Of a DNA stretch of 60,504 nt, positions 20,693 through 28,648 are shown in pieces. The stretch comes from a virus. A program made the translations under genes and the position numbers. The DNA lies in IMG/VR virus record IMGVR_UViG_3300023210_000036, positions 1-60,504 of that record, one strand, 5' to 3'. How positions within the stretch are numbered: the first letter of the stretch is position 1; each line of letters begins with the position of its first letter. The notes below the pieces were generated by a model. The model saw only the letters and a list, made by a program, of their open reading frames with translations, was not told where the DNA came from and ran no database searches.

Positions 20693-21664
20693 TTAAACTG
20701 TTGCACAAGTAGAGCCAGGGGCTGCACTTGTAGATGTGTTTGTAGTTGTAGATACAGTTGGTCCCGATACTAATCTAGGATTTATAGGTGCATGGCTTAA
20801 AAACATATTATAGTAATTATGATATTGAGCTCTTCTATTAACTTCCCATAATTTTCTCATTTCTGCAAAGTCAGGAGTATTAACAAAACTTAAAGCATTA
20901 TTTCTAGCAGCTCTAAGCCTGGTCTCTACTAAATTCATTTGTTGAGAAACATTTTCTCCTTGCCAAATCATATTTTCTAAAATTCTTTGCTTAATGGCAT
21001 ACTCATAATACTCATTACAATAAGGTTGATCCAAGACTAATAAATCACCACTAGCTGATTCCATAGCACCCTGATAACTTAAATATACTTTTCCTGTTCT
21101 AAAAGTGGTTATTAAAAACCCGTCTACTATTTCAGCAATATCAGGAGCTTGTGCTCCTAGAGAAGGACAAAAACATGTTTTACTATTTACATCTTGAATG
21201 CGTAGTTGCATAAAAGTACTAAATGTTCTAAATTGATTTGGTCCAATTCTTTGGACTATTTGATAGCTGTTTTTATCCTCACATGATTTTATTACACATA
21301 CATCTTTGCATGCTACACCATCTACACAAGGAGCAACTTCACCTGGTGCAGGAACATAGGGGACATCATTAAATGTTTCTACATGTGTGCCTGAAGGCAT
21401 AGATGCGTTAATGTGATATTCACCACACAAAAATGCATAATTGAGAAATGCAAAATCCATGGGTAGTTGCCCTCTACCATGTTCAACATCAATGACAACT
21501 TCTTTAGTCCTGTGTATCTTTAAACCAAGATCATAATTTACTCTAGTTGCAACTTTGATAAGTTGTTGGGGCTCAATCATACCTTCTAAAGCATATGTAG
21601 AAAAATCAATAGATACGTCTTCCATTAATTGAGTGAACGTCCTGTATTTTTGTGATACTCCCAT
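20693..21664 (-). CDS. Tail connector/ring protein, 323 aa
   Basis: Conserved crAss-like tail-assembly protein by gene order (between another ring protein and the muzzle) and by overall sequence style, comparable in role to P22-type tail stabilisation proteins. It begins MGVSQKYRTFTQLMEDVSIDF, a helical N-terminus, followed by a mostly beta region with several cysteines (positions about 112-170: GVACKDVCVIKSC, KTCFC). The C-terminal 25 residues are a Ser/Thr-rich tail ending STCATV. The start overlaps the stop of the 223-residue gene (TAATG), so translation is coupled. The ring-protein role is inferred from family knowledge; no catalytic motif is seen. Confidence 0.7.
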   Translation of the reverse strand: MGVSQKYRTFTQLMEDVSIDFSTYALEGMIEPQQLIKVATRVNYDLGLKIHRTKEVVIDVEHGRGQLPMDFAFLNYAFLCGEYHINASMPSGTHVETFNDVPYVPAPGEVAPCVDGVACKDVCVIKSCEDKNSYQIVQRIGPNQFRTFSTFMQLRIQDVNSKTCFCPSLGAQAPDIAEIVDGFLITTFRTGKVYLSYQGAMESASGDLLVLDQPYCNEYYEYAIKQRILENMIWQGENVSQQMNLVETRLRAARNNALSFVNTPDFAEMRKLWEVNRRAQYHNYYNMFLSHAPINPRLVSGPTVSTTTNTSTSAAPGSTCATV

Positions 21665-22335
21665 TATCTATGTATATTTATTTTGTTATCAGAATCTTCT
21701 GCAGGAACCTTCATTGTATTCATCATTGTATTGATGACTTGACTTTCTATTTCTGCAAATAATGCCTCCGGTATATATATTGGTTGGTTGTATCTAGGAG
21801 TGCAGTCATCTTCGGTATCACAATTCCATTTTGTAATATCTGAATTAAATACTCCTTCAAGTTTTAATGCATCCCATTCTATATTAGGTGAGTATATATA
21901 TCCATCTAACCACCAAAAATATCTTGTTGTATTGTACTTAAATGACGTTGTTTTAGTCATAGAGGTATATGTACCCGGTTGAGTAGCTTGAAGCTCCTGA
22001 GAGCCGTCTATGGAGCTTACAGTGCGTATAAGCGGTCCCCAATATCCTTCTATCATAGATGGCAACCTAACTTTACTTCTTTTTATGGTGCACCCACTGC
22101 TTATTCCTGAACAGTGCGCCTCTACTTTATCTACATCTACTAATTCAATATACGGTAGTGCTTTCCAGACAGAGTTAAATTTCATTAACTTATTAGCATA
22201 ATCTTGTCTGCGCATTAATACTTGGGCAAACTTTTCTATTAAGCTATATATATATCTGTCTGTAACATATGCATCTTGGACTTCTGCTTTAACTTGCCCT
22301 CTGATTCTTGATATTGCTTCTGCTATTGTTGACAT
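21664..22335 (-). CDS. Tail connector/ring protein, 223 aa
   Basis: N-terminal 50 residues are strongly helical (AEAISRIRGQVKAEVQDAYV), followed by a mixed beta region with aromatic clusters (YFWWLDGYIYSP at about 143-154) and two CxxxC-like pairs. This arrangement and its place directly before the 323-residue protein and the muzzle match the conserved connector genes of crAss-like phages, which form rings under the portal. Five nucleotides separate it from the gene upstream. Exact ring identity cannot be told from sequence alone. Confidence 0.7.
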   Translation of the reverse strand: MSTIAEAISRIRGQVKAEVQDAYVTDRYIYSLIEKFAQVLMRRQDYANKLMKFNSVWKALPYIELVDVDKVEAHCSGISSGCTIKRSKVRLPSMIEGYWGPLIRTVSSIDGSQELQATQPGTYTSMTKTTSFKYNTTRYFWWLDGYIYSPNIEWDALKLEGVFNSDITKWNCDTEDDCTPRYNQPIYIPEALFAEIESQVINTMMNTMKVPAEDSDNKINIHR

Positions 22336-22340
22336 GTTCT

Positions 22341-22907
22341 TTATGTTTCAAATTCATTATAATTTTTTAAAGCTTCTTTTGTTTGTTCAATATTTGAATC
22401 ATATAAATGAGCAACTCTATATTTATTTTTCATAACCACATACTTTGTCCAGTTAGTTGGATATGTTTTAGCTACCGCTCTTTTAAATTCTCTACATGCA
22501 ACAAATCTCCATAGCTCTCTATTTTTATATCTATATCTTGTAGACCAGTTAGTGTAAAAGATTTTTCCTAAATTTCCATCAGTTTCCCAATTCTTATTTT
22601 GTAAAATTTTACCATGTTCATGGGATAAAGCATAATTCGGATTAATGGTTTTAGAAGAAGCACATGTTCCAATAAATAAATATCCTAATGAATCAGGGAG
22701 CTCTACCCCATCTCTGTGATTAATAACTGCATTCCATAGTTTTACATTATATAGTTTAATTATTTTTTTTAATTTATTATTATCAATATTGGAATATGAT
22801 GGCTTCTTATCTTTAAATTCTTTTATTGTTTCTTTATTTAATATACCCAATCTTTTTTCTCTATATCTAGAAGCGTTGAGATCGGGTTTTTTAAAATTGT
22901 TAATCAT
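22341..22907 (-). CDS. Conserved Bacteroidota-phage protein, 188 aa, unknown role
   Basis: Basic protein (Lys/Arg/Tyr-rich) with a recognisable pattern from related phages: a start like KKPDLNASRYREKRLGILNK, a central NHRDGVELPDSLGYLFIGTC, and NWETDGNLGKIFYTNW followed by YRYKNRELWRFVACREFKR. No enzyme motif is seen. It has no signal peptide or membrane segment. It sits immediately upstream of the two ring-protein genes, so it may be a virion or assembly protein. Function is unknown to me; the family call rests on memory of similar sequences. Confidence 0.65.
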   Translation of the reverse strand: MINNFKKPDLNASRYREKRLGILNKETIKEFKDKKPSYSNIDNNKLKKIIKLYNVKLWNAVINHRDGVELPDSLGYLFIGTCASSKTINPNYALSHEHGKILQNKNWETDGNLGKIFYTNWSTRYRYKNRELWRFVACREFKRAVAKTYPTNWTKYVVMKNKYRVAHLYDSNIEQTKEALKNYNEFET

Positions 22908-22965
22908 ATAGTTATATTTATAATTTACAAAAAAAACCCCACTTAATGAAATTTAATTGGTGCCA

Positions 22966-24189
22966 TTATTGTGCTTGGTATGTTAATTCACAAATATTCC
23001 CTATTAGTGGATCTTGTAACTCTAGTTTACCCGACCTTCTATTTCCAACAAATTTATTATGATAATGGTAATAATCTGTTTTTCCTAAACTGGGCAATGT
23101 CTTATGAATAAACCCTGTTGTTTCAGCAGTAGTCATATATTCTATTTTCCTTTCTGTATGGAAATGACCTGTAAATAAAGTTCTGTTAGTGGTATCACCC
23201 CATTGTTTGGGATATTCTGTTGCATAGACTAATGGTGTATTTTTACTTGGTTTATCACCATGCTCGAATGCATTGAAGTTATTGTGCCATATGTGAACTT
23301 TTCTTTCCTCATATTTTATATCCCAAGTAATTTCATCACTTTCTATAGACTTAGATAATGCATGGGCTAAATGATATGAGGATAATCTATCATGATTTCC
23401 GGGCACATATACCACTACTAATTTGTTACAAAATGCTTTAATATAATTAATTGCCCAATGCATTGCATCAAAGGCTTGTGTATATGCCTCTGTGGAGCTC
23501 ATACAGTTATCCAATGGTGTTCCTGCAGTAGTTGTACCATCAAAGGTGTCCATGTTGATTAGATCGCCTCCTACAACAAAATATAATTTTTCAATATAAT
23601 GTGATGTAGCTGCTCTTTGTAATAAATTGATAATTGTATCTTCAAAATCTTTATCAATTGTTTCATTACCTTCTTTACCAAAATGGATATCCTGCAAAGA
23701 CATTACTCCACAAACTTTTTGCCCACTTTTAATTTTAGATATATCTACTTTAGGTATTTTGTAAGTCTTGGGAGTCCAAGACTCTAATAATTCCTCAAGA
23801 TTACTTATTGAAATATCTTTCTTTCTTGATATTAATGCTGAAACTCTCCAATGGTCCCCCATTTGTTTATTCCAATACTGAGATAACTTCCAAATGGTAG
23901 TATCAATATTAAGTAAAGATATAATTTCTTCTGGAGACTTTGGTTCATGAGAAAATGTTCCGGATACTTTACCCTCTCCTTTTTCTAAATCAATAGCTTC
24001 AGCAATCTGTGCATTTTTAGATGCACCAAAAAAGAATTTATTTTTTTGTCTAACTTTTCTTTTTTCTGAAAGAACCTCTTGCTTGATTTCTAAATATTTA
24101 GATTCTGTAATTCCTAATTTAGCAGAACAGTATCTAGCATTCTTTTTCCATTTTAATGTTTCTGCAATTTGTTTCTTAATGTTGGCCAT
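22966..24189 (-). CDS. Calcineurin-like metallophosphoesterase, 407 aa
   Basis: All metallophosphoesterase blocks are present: D167-I-H169 (SLQDIHFG), GGDLIN with D209, GNHD with N265/H266, H310 (EHGD) and GHFH with H342/H344. The enzyme should use two metal ions to cut phosphodiester or phosphomonoester bonds. Family members in phages resemble SbcD/Mre11-type nucleases, but no capping domain or partner ATPase is visible, so the substrate is open. Residues 1-60 are basic and helical (KKQIAETLKWKKNARYCSAK), possibly a nucleic-acid-binding helix-turn-helix. The gene lies in the tail operon between adhesins and ring proteins, an odd place for DNA metabolism. It follows a clear terminator, so it probably begins a new transcription unit. 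Confidence 0.9.
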   Translation of the reverse strand: MANIKKQIAETLKWKKNARYCSAKLGITESKYLEIKQEVLSEKRKVRQKNKFFFGASKNAQIAEAIDLEKGEGKVSGTFSHEPKSPEEIISLLNIDTTIWKLSQYWNKQMGDHWRVSALISRKKDISISNLEELLESWTPKTYKIPKVDISKIKSGQKVCGVMSLQDIHFGKEGNETIDKDFEDTIINLLQRAATSHYIEKLYFVVGGDLINMDTFDGTTTAGTPLDNCMSSTEAYTQAFDAMHWAINYIKAFCNKLVVVYVPGNHDRLSSYHLAHALSKSIESDEITWDIKYEERKVHIWHNNFNAFEHGDKPSKNTPLVYATEYPKQWGDTTNRTLFTGHFHTERKIEYMTTAETTGFIHKTLPSLGKTDYYHYHNKFVGNRRSGKLELQDPLIGNICELTYQAQ

Positions 24190-24234
24190 AATAAAAAATT
24201 GTTAATTATCCAAAGATATATGAAAAGGTTTATT

Positions 24235-24268
24235 AAAACAAAAAGAGACTGAGTTACCCCAGTCTCTT
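24235..24268 (-). terminator. Rho-independent terminator
   Basis: Perfect 9-bp stem AAGAGACTG / CAGTCTCTT (24243-24251 with 24260-24268) and an 8-nt loop. On the minus strand the stem is followed by TTTTTGTTTT. It lies just downstream of the 186-residue adhesin gene and closes that unit. A weaker GTGGT/ACCAC pair lies just upstream of it. Confidence 0.85.
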
Positions 24269-24321
24269 CCAACTTGTGTGGTAGAAAACCAACAAACCAC
24301 CACTCTGTTGTTTTTATTATA

Positions 24322-24882
24322 CTATGTAGCTAAAGTAGAAAATAATATTTCAATTGGTTTACATGAGGATGAATTCGCTGAATCCACAACCTTTACTTTA
24401 TATGCTGTGCTGGCAGATAAATTTGTTATTGTATAGTTATTTATCGTAGTTACAATGGGCACAGTATTTTGAAGTACCCAGGCTCCAGGAGCCACTTGAG
24501 TATTAATATATATATTTATACCAGCACTAGAACTCCATATACCATTCCAAAGAACGGATGCTGTAGAGGCTGTAATAACACCCGCATAAACATTGTATGG
24601 ATCATGTTGTAGATCATTTGATGTACACGCACCCAAACCATTACTTAATATCATAGCAAATTTTTGGATAATTGAATCCAATCGCTCTCCTTTGGTTATT
24701 TGCAATAATGCACTTGGATCTCCAATTTGAAATGTAGTACCGCAATAACTCACACATTCTGCACATTGGATATCATCACATCTTTCACTACCCACACTGC
24801 AATCAGTATAGGTGCATGCATTAGTTAGAGCTGTATCAGAACAACTACACGTTACACTACATTTTGTACAATTACATGCCAT
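24322..24882 (-). CDS. Cys-rich virion adhesin with fibronectin III-like domain, 186 aa
   Basis: Eleven cysteines lie in the first 47 residues (C3, C5, C8, C12, C14, C23, C28, C35, C40, C43, C47), a tight metal-binding or disulfide knot. Next comes a helical block (GDPSALLQITKGERLDSIIQKFA at about 54-75) found in fibre-like proteins of related phages, then a fibronectin type III-like fold (about 95-186; YTITNLSASTAYKVKVVDS). It is the last gene before the terminator at 24235, in an operon with the vWA adhesin upstream. I infer an external structural or host-binding role. It has no signal peptide, consistent with a virion protein. Confidence 0.65.
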   Translation of the reverse strand: MACNCTKCSVTCSCSDTALTNACTYTDCSVGSERCDDIQCAECVSYCGTTFQIGDPSALLQITKGERLDSIIQKFAMILSNGLGACTSNDLQHDPYNVYAGVITASTASVLWNGIWSSSAGINIYINTQVAPGAWVLQNTVPIVTTINNYTITNLSASTAYKVKVVDSANSSSCKPIEILFSTLAT

Positions 24883-24903
24883 TTTTATATCTTTTTATTT
24901 TTA

Positions 24904-27120
24904 TTAAGGGGTTGGGCCGCAGGCATTTGTTATTTGAGAAATAACTGATGTTGTATCATAATTTACAGTATAAGTACCACCAGTAGCTGTAGCCAACGTT
25001 CTCCAAGGATAGGTTGTTGTTCCTCCACTCGGTGTATATGGTTTATCAACTCCTTGACCTAATATAAAGACTTTAATTCCATTGGAAGCGCATGTTATAG
25101 CTAATGAATTTAGTCTAGTTACATCTGTAGCAGTAAACGCATCATCATCACCGCTTGGTAAATCATCAGTATAGATCAATACGTACTTTGCCACACCCGT
25201 TCTAAATGCTCCAAGTAATTGGTTAGATTCTACAATTAATCCAAGAGCCATATCTGTTGGTTCTGGGAAACCAGATCCCGCTCCTAAAGGCCAACCAGCT
25301 GTTGGAGAACCTGTATTAAGTTTAGCTAATTGTGTTTCAAAAGATGTTTGGTTATTAGTTTGGAACATCTCTACTGCAGTAATAAACTGATAATCAGATG
25401 ATCCTGTATTTATAATTCTTTGTGCTGATGGTAATGCTAAGTAATCAGTTGATGTAACATATGTCGGTGTAGATGAAGAGCTCTCATCAGCTAAGGCTAA
25501 TCCTAATCTATAGTCATTAGTTCCTGATTGAGTTATAATTTCAGCAATAATATCAGATATCCCAGTTTTAACACCGTTAACAACAGTACCCATACTAAAT
25601 GTATAGTCTAATAAAAATACTACATCTAGCCCAGAATTACATGCAGCTGCAGCAGTAGTAGTAGCAAACGTTGTTTGATTTGGACATATTTTTGTAGCAC
25701 CGTTCATAACAACAGTTATTCTAATGTTATATGTAGTATTAGGAGTTAATCCAGTAAATACATGTGATGGAGTTGCTCCAGGATTGCTTATTGTGGTTGT
25801 ATCAACTAATACACCTGTTAATGCATTAAGTATATCAATTGTATATGTTGCTGTTAAACCAAGTAAATTATTAAAGCCAACAGTTGCCGAAGTAGAAGTT
25901 AGTGATGTCACATTAACATTTGCTGGACAAGGTAATAAACCGTTGATAACTGTTGATTGATTTTCATTACATCTATTTTCACTTGTACTATCTGTTACAC
26001 AAAATGCAACTAAAACAGTTAAGTTTTGTTGAGTATTTAATGTATTCACTGCTAATGTAACTCCAGATGCATTATTCTGAAGTGAACTAACACTTACCGT
26101 ACTAGTTACTGAAAGTCCAGCAGCATCGGTTATTGTGATTACTGTTGATCCTGCACAATCATTAAATGATGCGGGAATACTACTTGTTTGAAAGTTAAAA
26201 GTTACACTTGCTATTTCTCCATTTGTATCCAGATTATTACTTGTACTATATCCAAATATTACTGCATCACATCCAGAAGGACAGCAGTTTAATTGTATGG
26301 AGGCTATAGCCGTATACATATCATCTATAACTACCCATGCATTTTGTACAGATTGTGCAAGATTAACAGGAGAACTATTCCAACCACCAATACTACCATA
26401 GTCACTTCCTGGATTAGTTAATTGAGAAGTTGCTGAAACAATAAAGCTTTGTTGAATAGTCAACAAGATTGCTGCAGGTAAACCTACTGCTGTCTCTAAT
26501 GTACAGAACCGAGCCTCTAAAGCAAGTAGTAATACAGATACATTTGTTAGGACAGCGGGCATTACACAAGTGGGTATAACTTGTGTTTCAACTACAGCAC
26601 CAGAACAAGGTAAAACGCATGCTTCTAAAATTACTAATCTTCCGGTAATATTTGTAAGAGCCGAGTTAAGAGTATTTATGCTTGATAGGTTAGTACACAC
26701 TTGATTAGCAATAAGTGTGGCAAATAAATCTAAACGTAACTCTGTTACAGGATTTCCACTAGCATCGTTGTACTGCAAACATGCAGGTAATGTCATTATA
26801 GGCAATTCAGTTTGTGGTGCAACTGAATTTGAGTTTGCACATATCTGAACAACCATGGATTGTAAGACAGGTACTAAAGTAGTTGGTGTTAATCCGGCTA
26901 TATTTAAACAAGTTAAATCTAGACCTGTAAGATTTGGATTAGCAGTAACACCACTAGTTATTAATGTGCATACTTCAGTAGCTAATTTATATACTACCTC
27001 TGTTACAGTATCGCCTGAACATAGATCTATACATGCAATATCGGGACCTTGCCATACAACACAATTTGATGATATATTATCACATCCATTTGTTGATATG
27101 CTTGAACTAGTTGGAATCAT
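24904..27120 (-). CDS. Virion adhesin: FN3 plus von Willebrand A domain, 738 aa
   Basis: Residues 1-290 are a Cys-containing fibre-base region (SNCVVWQGPDIACIDLC near the start) of a kind I know from crAss-like fibre genes. Residues 398-488 are a fibronectin III-like domain (PCPANVNVTSLTSTSATVGF; TGLTPNTTYNIRI). Residues 497-735 form a von Willebrand A domain: MIDAS-like DxTxS at D505-Y-T-F-S509, with D652 in YTDDLPSGDDD and a final LATATGGTYTVN strand. The middle MIDAS residue is Thr where most family members have Ser. The domain probably binds a protein or sugar ligand through a metal ion. A strong promoter-like element lies 37 nt before the ATG, so this gene probably begins a two-gene adhesin unit. 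Confidence 0.8.
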   Translation of the reverse strand: MIPTSSSISTNGCDNISSNCVVWQGPDIACIDLCSGDTVTEVVYKLATEVCTLITSGVTANPNLTGLDLTCLNIAGLTPTTLVPVLQSMVVQICANSNSVAPQTELPIMTLPACLQYNDASGNPVTELRLDLFATLIANQVCTNLSSINTLNSALTNITGRLVILEACVLPCSGAVVETQVIPTCVMPAVLTNVSVLLLALEARFCTLETAVGLPAAILLTIQQSFIVSATSQLTNPGSDYGSIGGWNSSPVNLAQSVQNAWVVIDDMYTAIASIQLNCCPSGCDAVIFGYSTSNNLDTNGEIASVTFNFQTSSIPASFNDCAGSTVITITDAAGLSVTSTVSVSSLQNNASGVTLAVNTLNTQQNLTVLVAFCVTDSTSENRCNENQSTVINGLLPCPANVNVTSLTSTSATVGFNNLLGLTATYTIDILNALTGVLVDTTTISNPGATPSHVFTGLTPNTTYNIRITVVMNGATKICPNQTTFATTTAAAACNSGLDVVFLLDYTFSMGTVVNGVKTGISDIIAEIITQSGTNDYRLGLALADESSSSTPTYVTSTDYLALPSAQRIINTGSSDYQFITAVEMFQTNNQTSFETQLAKLNTGSPTAGWPLGAGSGFPEPTDMALGLIVESNQLLGAFRTGVAKYVLIYTDDLPSGDDDAFTATDVTRLNSLAITCASNGIKVFILGQGVDKPYTPSGGTTTYPWRTLATATGGTYTVNYDTTSVISQITNACGPTP

Positions 27121-27129
27121 AAATATTTT

Positions 27130-27148
27130 TTTTACTATAATGCAATGT
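27130..27148. repeat. 19-bp intergenic repeat, copy 1
   Basis: TTTTACTATAATGCAATGT is identical to 46772-46790. Both copies are in noncoding gaps before late operons. Here it lies between the promoter-like element at 27157 and the ATG at 27120, so it would be in the 5' leader. Confidence 0.6.
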
Positions 27149-27156
27149 GATCTTAC

Positions 27157-27184
27157 ACTCTATACATTTATAATATACAAAAAA
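27157..27184 (-). promoter_or_regulatory. Putative phage late promoter
   Basis: Minus strand TTTTTTGTATATTA, 6-nt spacer, TATAGAGT, 37 nt before the 738-residue adhesin gene. The same two blocks occur at 39863-39890 (spacer 4) and 57993-58015 (spacer 3), each before the first gene of a unit. Variable spacing suggests the TATATTA part is the -10-type element and TATAGAGT lies near the start site. Confidence 0.6.
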
Positions 27185-27247
27185 TTTTAAAACCAAACAA
27201 GAAATGTCTGACTTTAAAATTTTTAGTAAAATATATATGAGGAAATT

Positions 27248-27523
27248 TTATGCTTCTTCGTACACCTCTTCTTTCACTTCTTTTTCTTCTGAAGGGGAAA
27301 GAGCGCCATCTTCTAGACTGATATTTACAGACCCATATTTTTCTTCTAAAGTAGAACTTAGTACTTGCCATTCACCTTGCTTAACAACATGTTTGTTTAC
27401 TAACTGATTCTTAACCAGTTCAGCATTACCAATACTCATTAGTAGGTTATTAATTTCACCTTGAAGTTCTTTAACTTTTGCAAGTTCTTTTGATGTTAGC
27501 TTTTTAGCTTTTGATTTTGCCAT
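27248..27523 (-). CDS. Small coiled-coil protein, 91 aa
   Basis: A Lys-rich start (MAKSKAKKLTSKELAKVKEL) leads into a long amphipathic helix (about 10-65) with heptad-like Leu/Ile spacing, then an acidic tail. The block LEEKYGSVNISLEDG resembles a pattern I have seen in small proteins of Bacteroidota phages. It lies between the adhesin unit and the Lys-rich 194-residue gene, 52 nt from the latter. A structural or chaperone-like role is possible; I do not know one. Confidence 0.65.
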   Translation of the reverse strand: MAKSKAKKLTSKELAKVKELQGEINNLLMSIGNAELVKNQLVNKHVVKQGEWQVLSSTLEEKYGSVNISLEDGALSPSEEKEVKEEVYEEA

Positions 27524-27575
27524 GGGAATGGAGTTTAAAAATTATTTTTATGTAACAAAGATAGTAATATTTTAT

Positions 27576-28160
27576 TTATTTCCAAGGGAGTTCATTAATT
27601 ATTTTATGCTCAGGCCAAACCTCTTTATATATTACTTCTTTTACACCTGCTAAATGATCACTTCTAAAGTGTTCTGTTAAGAAACGATTTACTTCTTTTT
27701 TAGTTAATGTACTATAATCTCTAGTAAGTATAGGATCTTCAATATGATTGGGTATAACAAACGTTGATTGCACGGCATGACTATTAGGTTCGTGATAAGG
27801 TTTTAAAGATTGGGGGATGACTAAAGTACCCCTAATTTCAAAAATTATTTCTTTAAGTAAACCCCGTTCATTAGTGCTTAGCGATATTACTTCTTGGTAA
27901 TATTTTATATAAAGATTTTTTTCTGGTAATACAACAGGAACTTTAGCAATTTTTTTTGTTTTAGTAACTGCCTTTTTTTTAGCAACAACTTTTGTTTTAG
28001 GTTTTCTAACTTTTTTTACAGTAACTTTAACAGGTGTTCCTGTTGCAAGTTGATCCATAGTTAAAAATCCTTCAACAACTTCCGTGTTCTTTTTTAATGA
28101 TACCTTTTTCTTTGAAGGCACCTTTTTCTTTTTCAGAGGTGTATTCTTTTTTTTGCTCAT
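27576..28160 (-). CDS. Lys-rich N-terminal, probable nucleic-acid-binding protein, 194 aa
   Basis: The first about 80 residues are extremely basic and repetitive (MSKKKNTPLKKKKVPSKKK; KKVRKPKTKVVAKKKAV), like histone H1-type tails, and should bind DNA or RNA. Residues about 85-194 are a normal mixed-composition domain (YYQEVISLSTNERGLLKEI; LNELPWK-like end) that I do not recognise. It is encoded among fibre genes, so it could be a packaged or condensing protein rather than a regulator. The pairing with a folded C-terminal domain is unusual for a simple DNA-compacting protein. Confidence 0.65.
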   Translation of the reverse strand: MSKKKNTPLKKKKVPSKKKVSLKKNTEVVEGFLTMDQLATGTPVKVTVKKVRKPKTKVVAKKKAVTKTKKIAKVPVVLPEKNLYIKYYQEVISLSTNERGLLKEIIFEIRGTLVIPQSLKPYHEPNSHAVQSTFVIPNHIEDPILTRDYSTLTKKEVNRFLTEHFRSDHLAGVKEVIYKEVWPEHKIINELPWK

Positions 28161-28167
28161 AATTTTA

Positions 28168-28647
28168 TTATTTACAGGTTCCCATTCTTGTCCATGTTAA
28201 ATTTGTACTGTGCCATGATCCTCGTGTTCCCCCACCTCCTTGTAATAAAACAGCATAAGTTCCTGTAGCTGCATATGTAGTACATGTAGAATTAGAATAT
28301 AGATAATTATTAAATATATCTGTAATATCTGGAGTATAGTATGTAGCTCCGTTTGCAGCACATGCAATAGTAGCAGTACTTCCATATCCCAATGTGACTG
28401 CAGTACACCCAGCACTTTGATCATAATCATACCATTCATCCATTGGCCAAGGTGTGGTTGTAGTAGGTACAGATGAACTAGCTGTATTTAAAGCTGGGTA
28501 ACTCATTCCTGATCCGCCAGTATTTCCCCCATTAATAAGATCTTCATATACAATCGGACCTGTAATAGAACCAGTCCCATAAGTTGAATAATATCTTTCT
28601 TGAGCTATACCCAACAATGTTAATGCGCCTGATGATGGAACTGCCAT
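28168..28647 (-). CDS. Small virion/fibre-associated protein, 159 aa
   Basis: Starts MAVPSSGALTLLGIAQERYY, an N-terminal pattern common to small phage structural proteins encoded with tail fibres. The rest is Gly/Ser/Thr/Tyr-rich with six cysteines and no membrane segment (a beta-rich adhesin-like composition). It lies 1 nt after the stop of the S74 fibre gene and 7 nt before the Lys-rich gene, so it belongs to the fibre operon. It may cap or accompany the fibre; that is inference. Confidence 0.6.
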   Translation of the reverse strand: MAVPSSGALTLLGIAQERYYSTYGTGSITGPIVYEDLINGGNTGGSGMSYPALNTASSSVPTTTTPWPMDEWYDYDQSAGCTAVTLGYGSTATIACAANGATYYTPDITDIFNNYLYSNSTCTTYAATGTYAVLLQGGGGTRGSWHSTNLTWTRMGTCK

Positions 28648-28648
28648 A

